Shown here piece by piece: positions 58,634 through 58,696 of a DNA stretch of 58,696 bases. The position numbers and the translations under genes were made by a program. Positions within the stretch are counted from its first letter, which is position 1; the number at the start of each line of letters is the position of its first letter. Source of the DNA: Aliterella atlantica CENA595. GTDB lineage: Bacteria; Cyanobacteriota; Cyanobacteriia; Cyanobacteriales; Chroococcidiopsidaceae. Under the pieces are notes generated by a model. It saw only the letters and a list, made by a program, of their open reading frames with translations. It was not told where the DNA came from and searched no databases. The DNA lies in contig NZ_JYON01000031.1 in NCBI RefSeq assembly GCF_000952155.1, positions 1-58,696 of the forward strand, in the 5' to 3' direction.

Positions 58634-58696
58634 ATGCCAGCCCCCTACAGTTATGACCTGCGCTGCAAAGCGATTGAGGCAGTAAAACAAGGCGAA
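58634..58696 (+). mobile_element. N-terminal start of an IS630-family transposase, cut by the window edge
   Basis: ATG 58634, preceded by AGGAG, opens MPAPYSYDLRCKAIEAVKQG, the helix-turn-helix start of IS630-type transposases. The remainder lies outside the window. The end of a transposase of the same type is at the left edge of the window. The insertion lies next to the truncated YhcG gene. Confidence 0.7.

Noticed and set aside
1..58696. CRISPR arrays, tRNA or rRNA genes
   Set aside because: No regularly spaced direct repeats of 20-40 bases, no tRNA cloverleaf and no rRNA core sequence were seen on reading both strands; a covariance-model scan was not possible.

Overview
The window looks like chromosomal DNA of a cyanobacterium. 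The octamer GCGATCGC (HIP1) recurs through most of it, and several gene types are typical of the phylum: a CcbP-type calcium-binding protein, a Zur-box-controlled zinc cluster with a WD40 gene, very large GAF/PAS hybrid kinases, a PEP-CTERM esterase and short heptamer repeats. The species cannot be named from the sequence alone.

Layout. 1-6.7 kb: IS630 transposase tail, XRE regulator, a large hybrid histidine kinase split by an in-frame TAG, a lone receiver protein and two small unknown genes. 6.8-8.5 kb: two GNAT acetyltransferases and an Mrr-like nuclease. 8.7-13.1 kb: three membrane-anchored proteins in a row (a P-loop GTPase with TM and TPR repeats, a protein resembling the GAP1 N-terminal domain with a C-terminal TM, and a TM-anchored PstS-like binding domain) with a frameshifted IS6-like element between the second and third. 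This is the best candidate here for an undescribed system. 13.2-16.5 kb: a decayed zone with a VapBC pair (toxin frameshifted), a CcbP gene with an early TAG, a DEDD exonuclease and gene fragments. 16.5-17.9 kb: a defective IS701-like element with perfect inverted repeats. 18.0-22.2 kb: an island unlike the rest, with an AraC regulator diverging from four genes (Cys-nucleophile alpha/beta hydrolase, cyclophilin-like lipoprotein, cupin, SDR) and ending at a terminator. 22.2-23.3 kb: IS5 and toxin-antitoxin remnants.

23.4-30.9 kb: a DUF2182/DUF1326 pair, then an organosulfur operon on the minus strand, ssuA-ssuD-ssuC-ssuB-ssuE, followed by sfnG, which carries an in-frame TGA. 31.2-33.8 kb: PEP-CTERM esterase overlapping an M42 peptidase, then two small overlapping unknown genes on the other strand. 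34.2-39.1 kb: zinc acquisition, with znuA-WD40 (minus) diverging from znuC-znuB (plus) around one Zur box, and a COG0523 GTPase behind a second Zur box. 39.4-46.8 kb: a 1788-residue hybrid kinase followed by a complete partner-switching set (RsbW-like kinase, receiver-PP2C phosphatase, STAS antagonist). 47-55.5 kb: PIG-L deacetylase and a polysaccharide block (GH26-like protein lacking the nucleophile Glu, DUF3131 protein, BcsA-like glycosyltransferase), facing a HAF-repeat protein and a second GH26 protein with both catalytic Glu residues. 55.6-58.3 kb: three oxidoreductases. The right edge holds a truncated YhcG nuclease gene and the start of an IS630 transposase, so IS630-type sequences lie at both ends.

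A recurring feature is gene decay by single changes. Three long genes (hybrid kinase, ccbP, sfnG) have one in-frame stop each, all explicable as C:G to T:A transitions, and vapC and two transposases carry small indels. No tRNA, rRNA or CRISPR array was seen.
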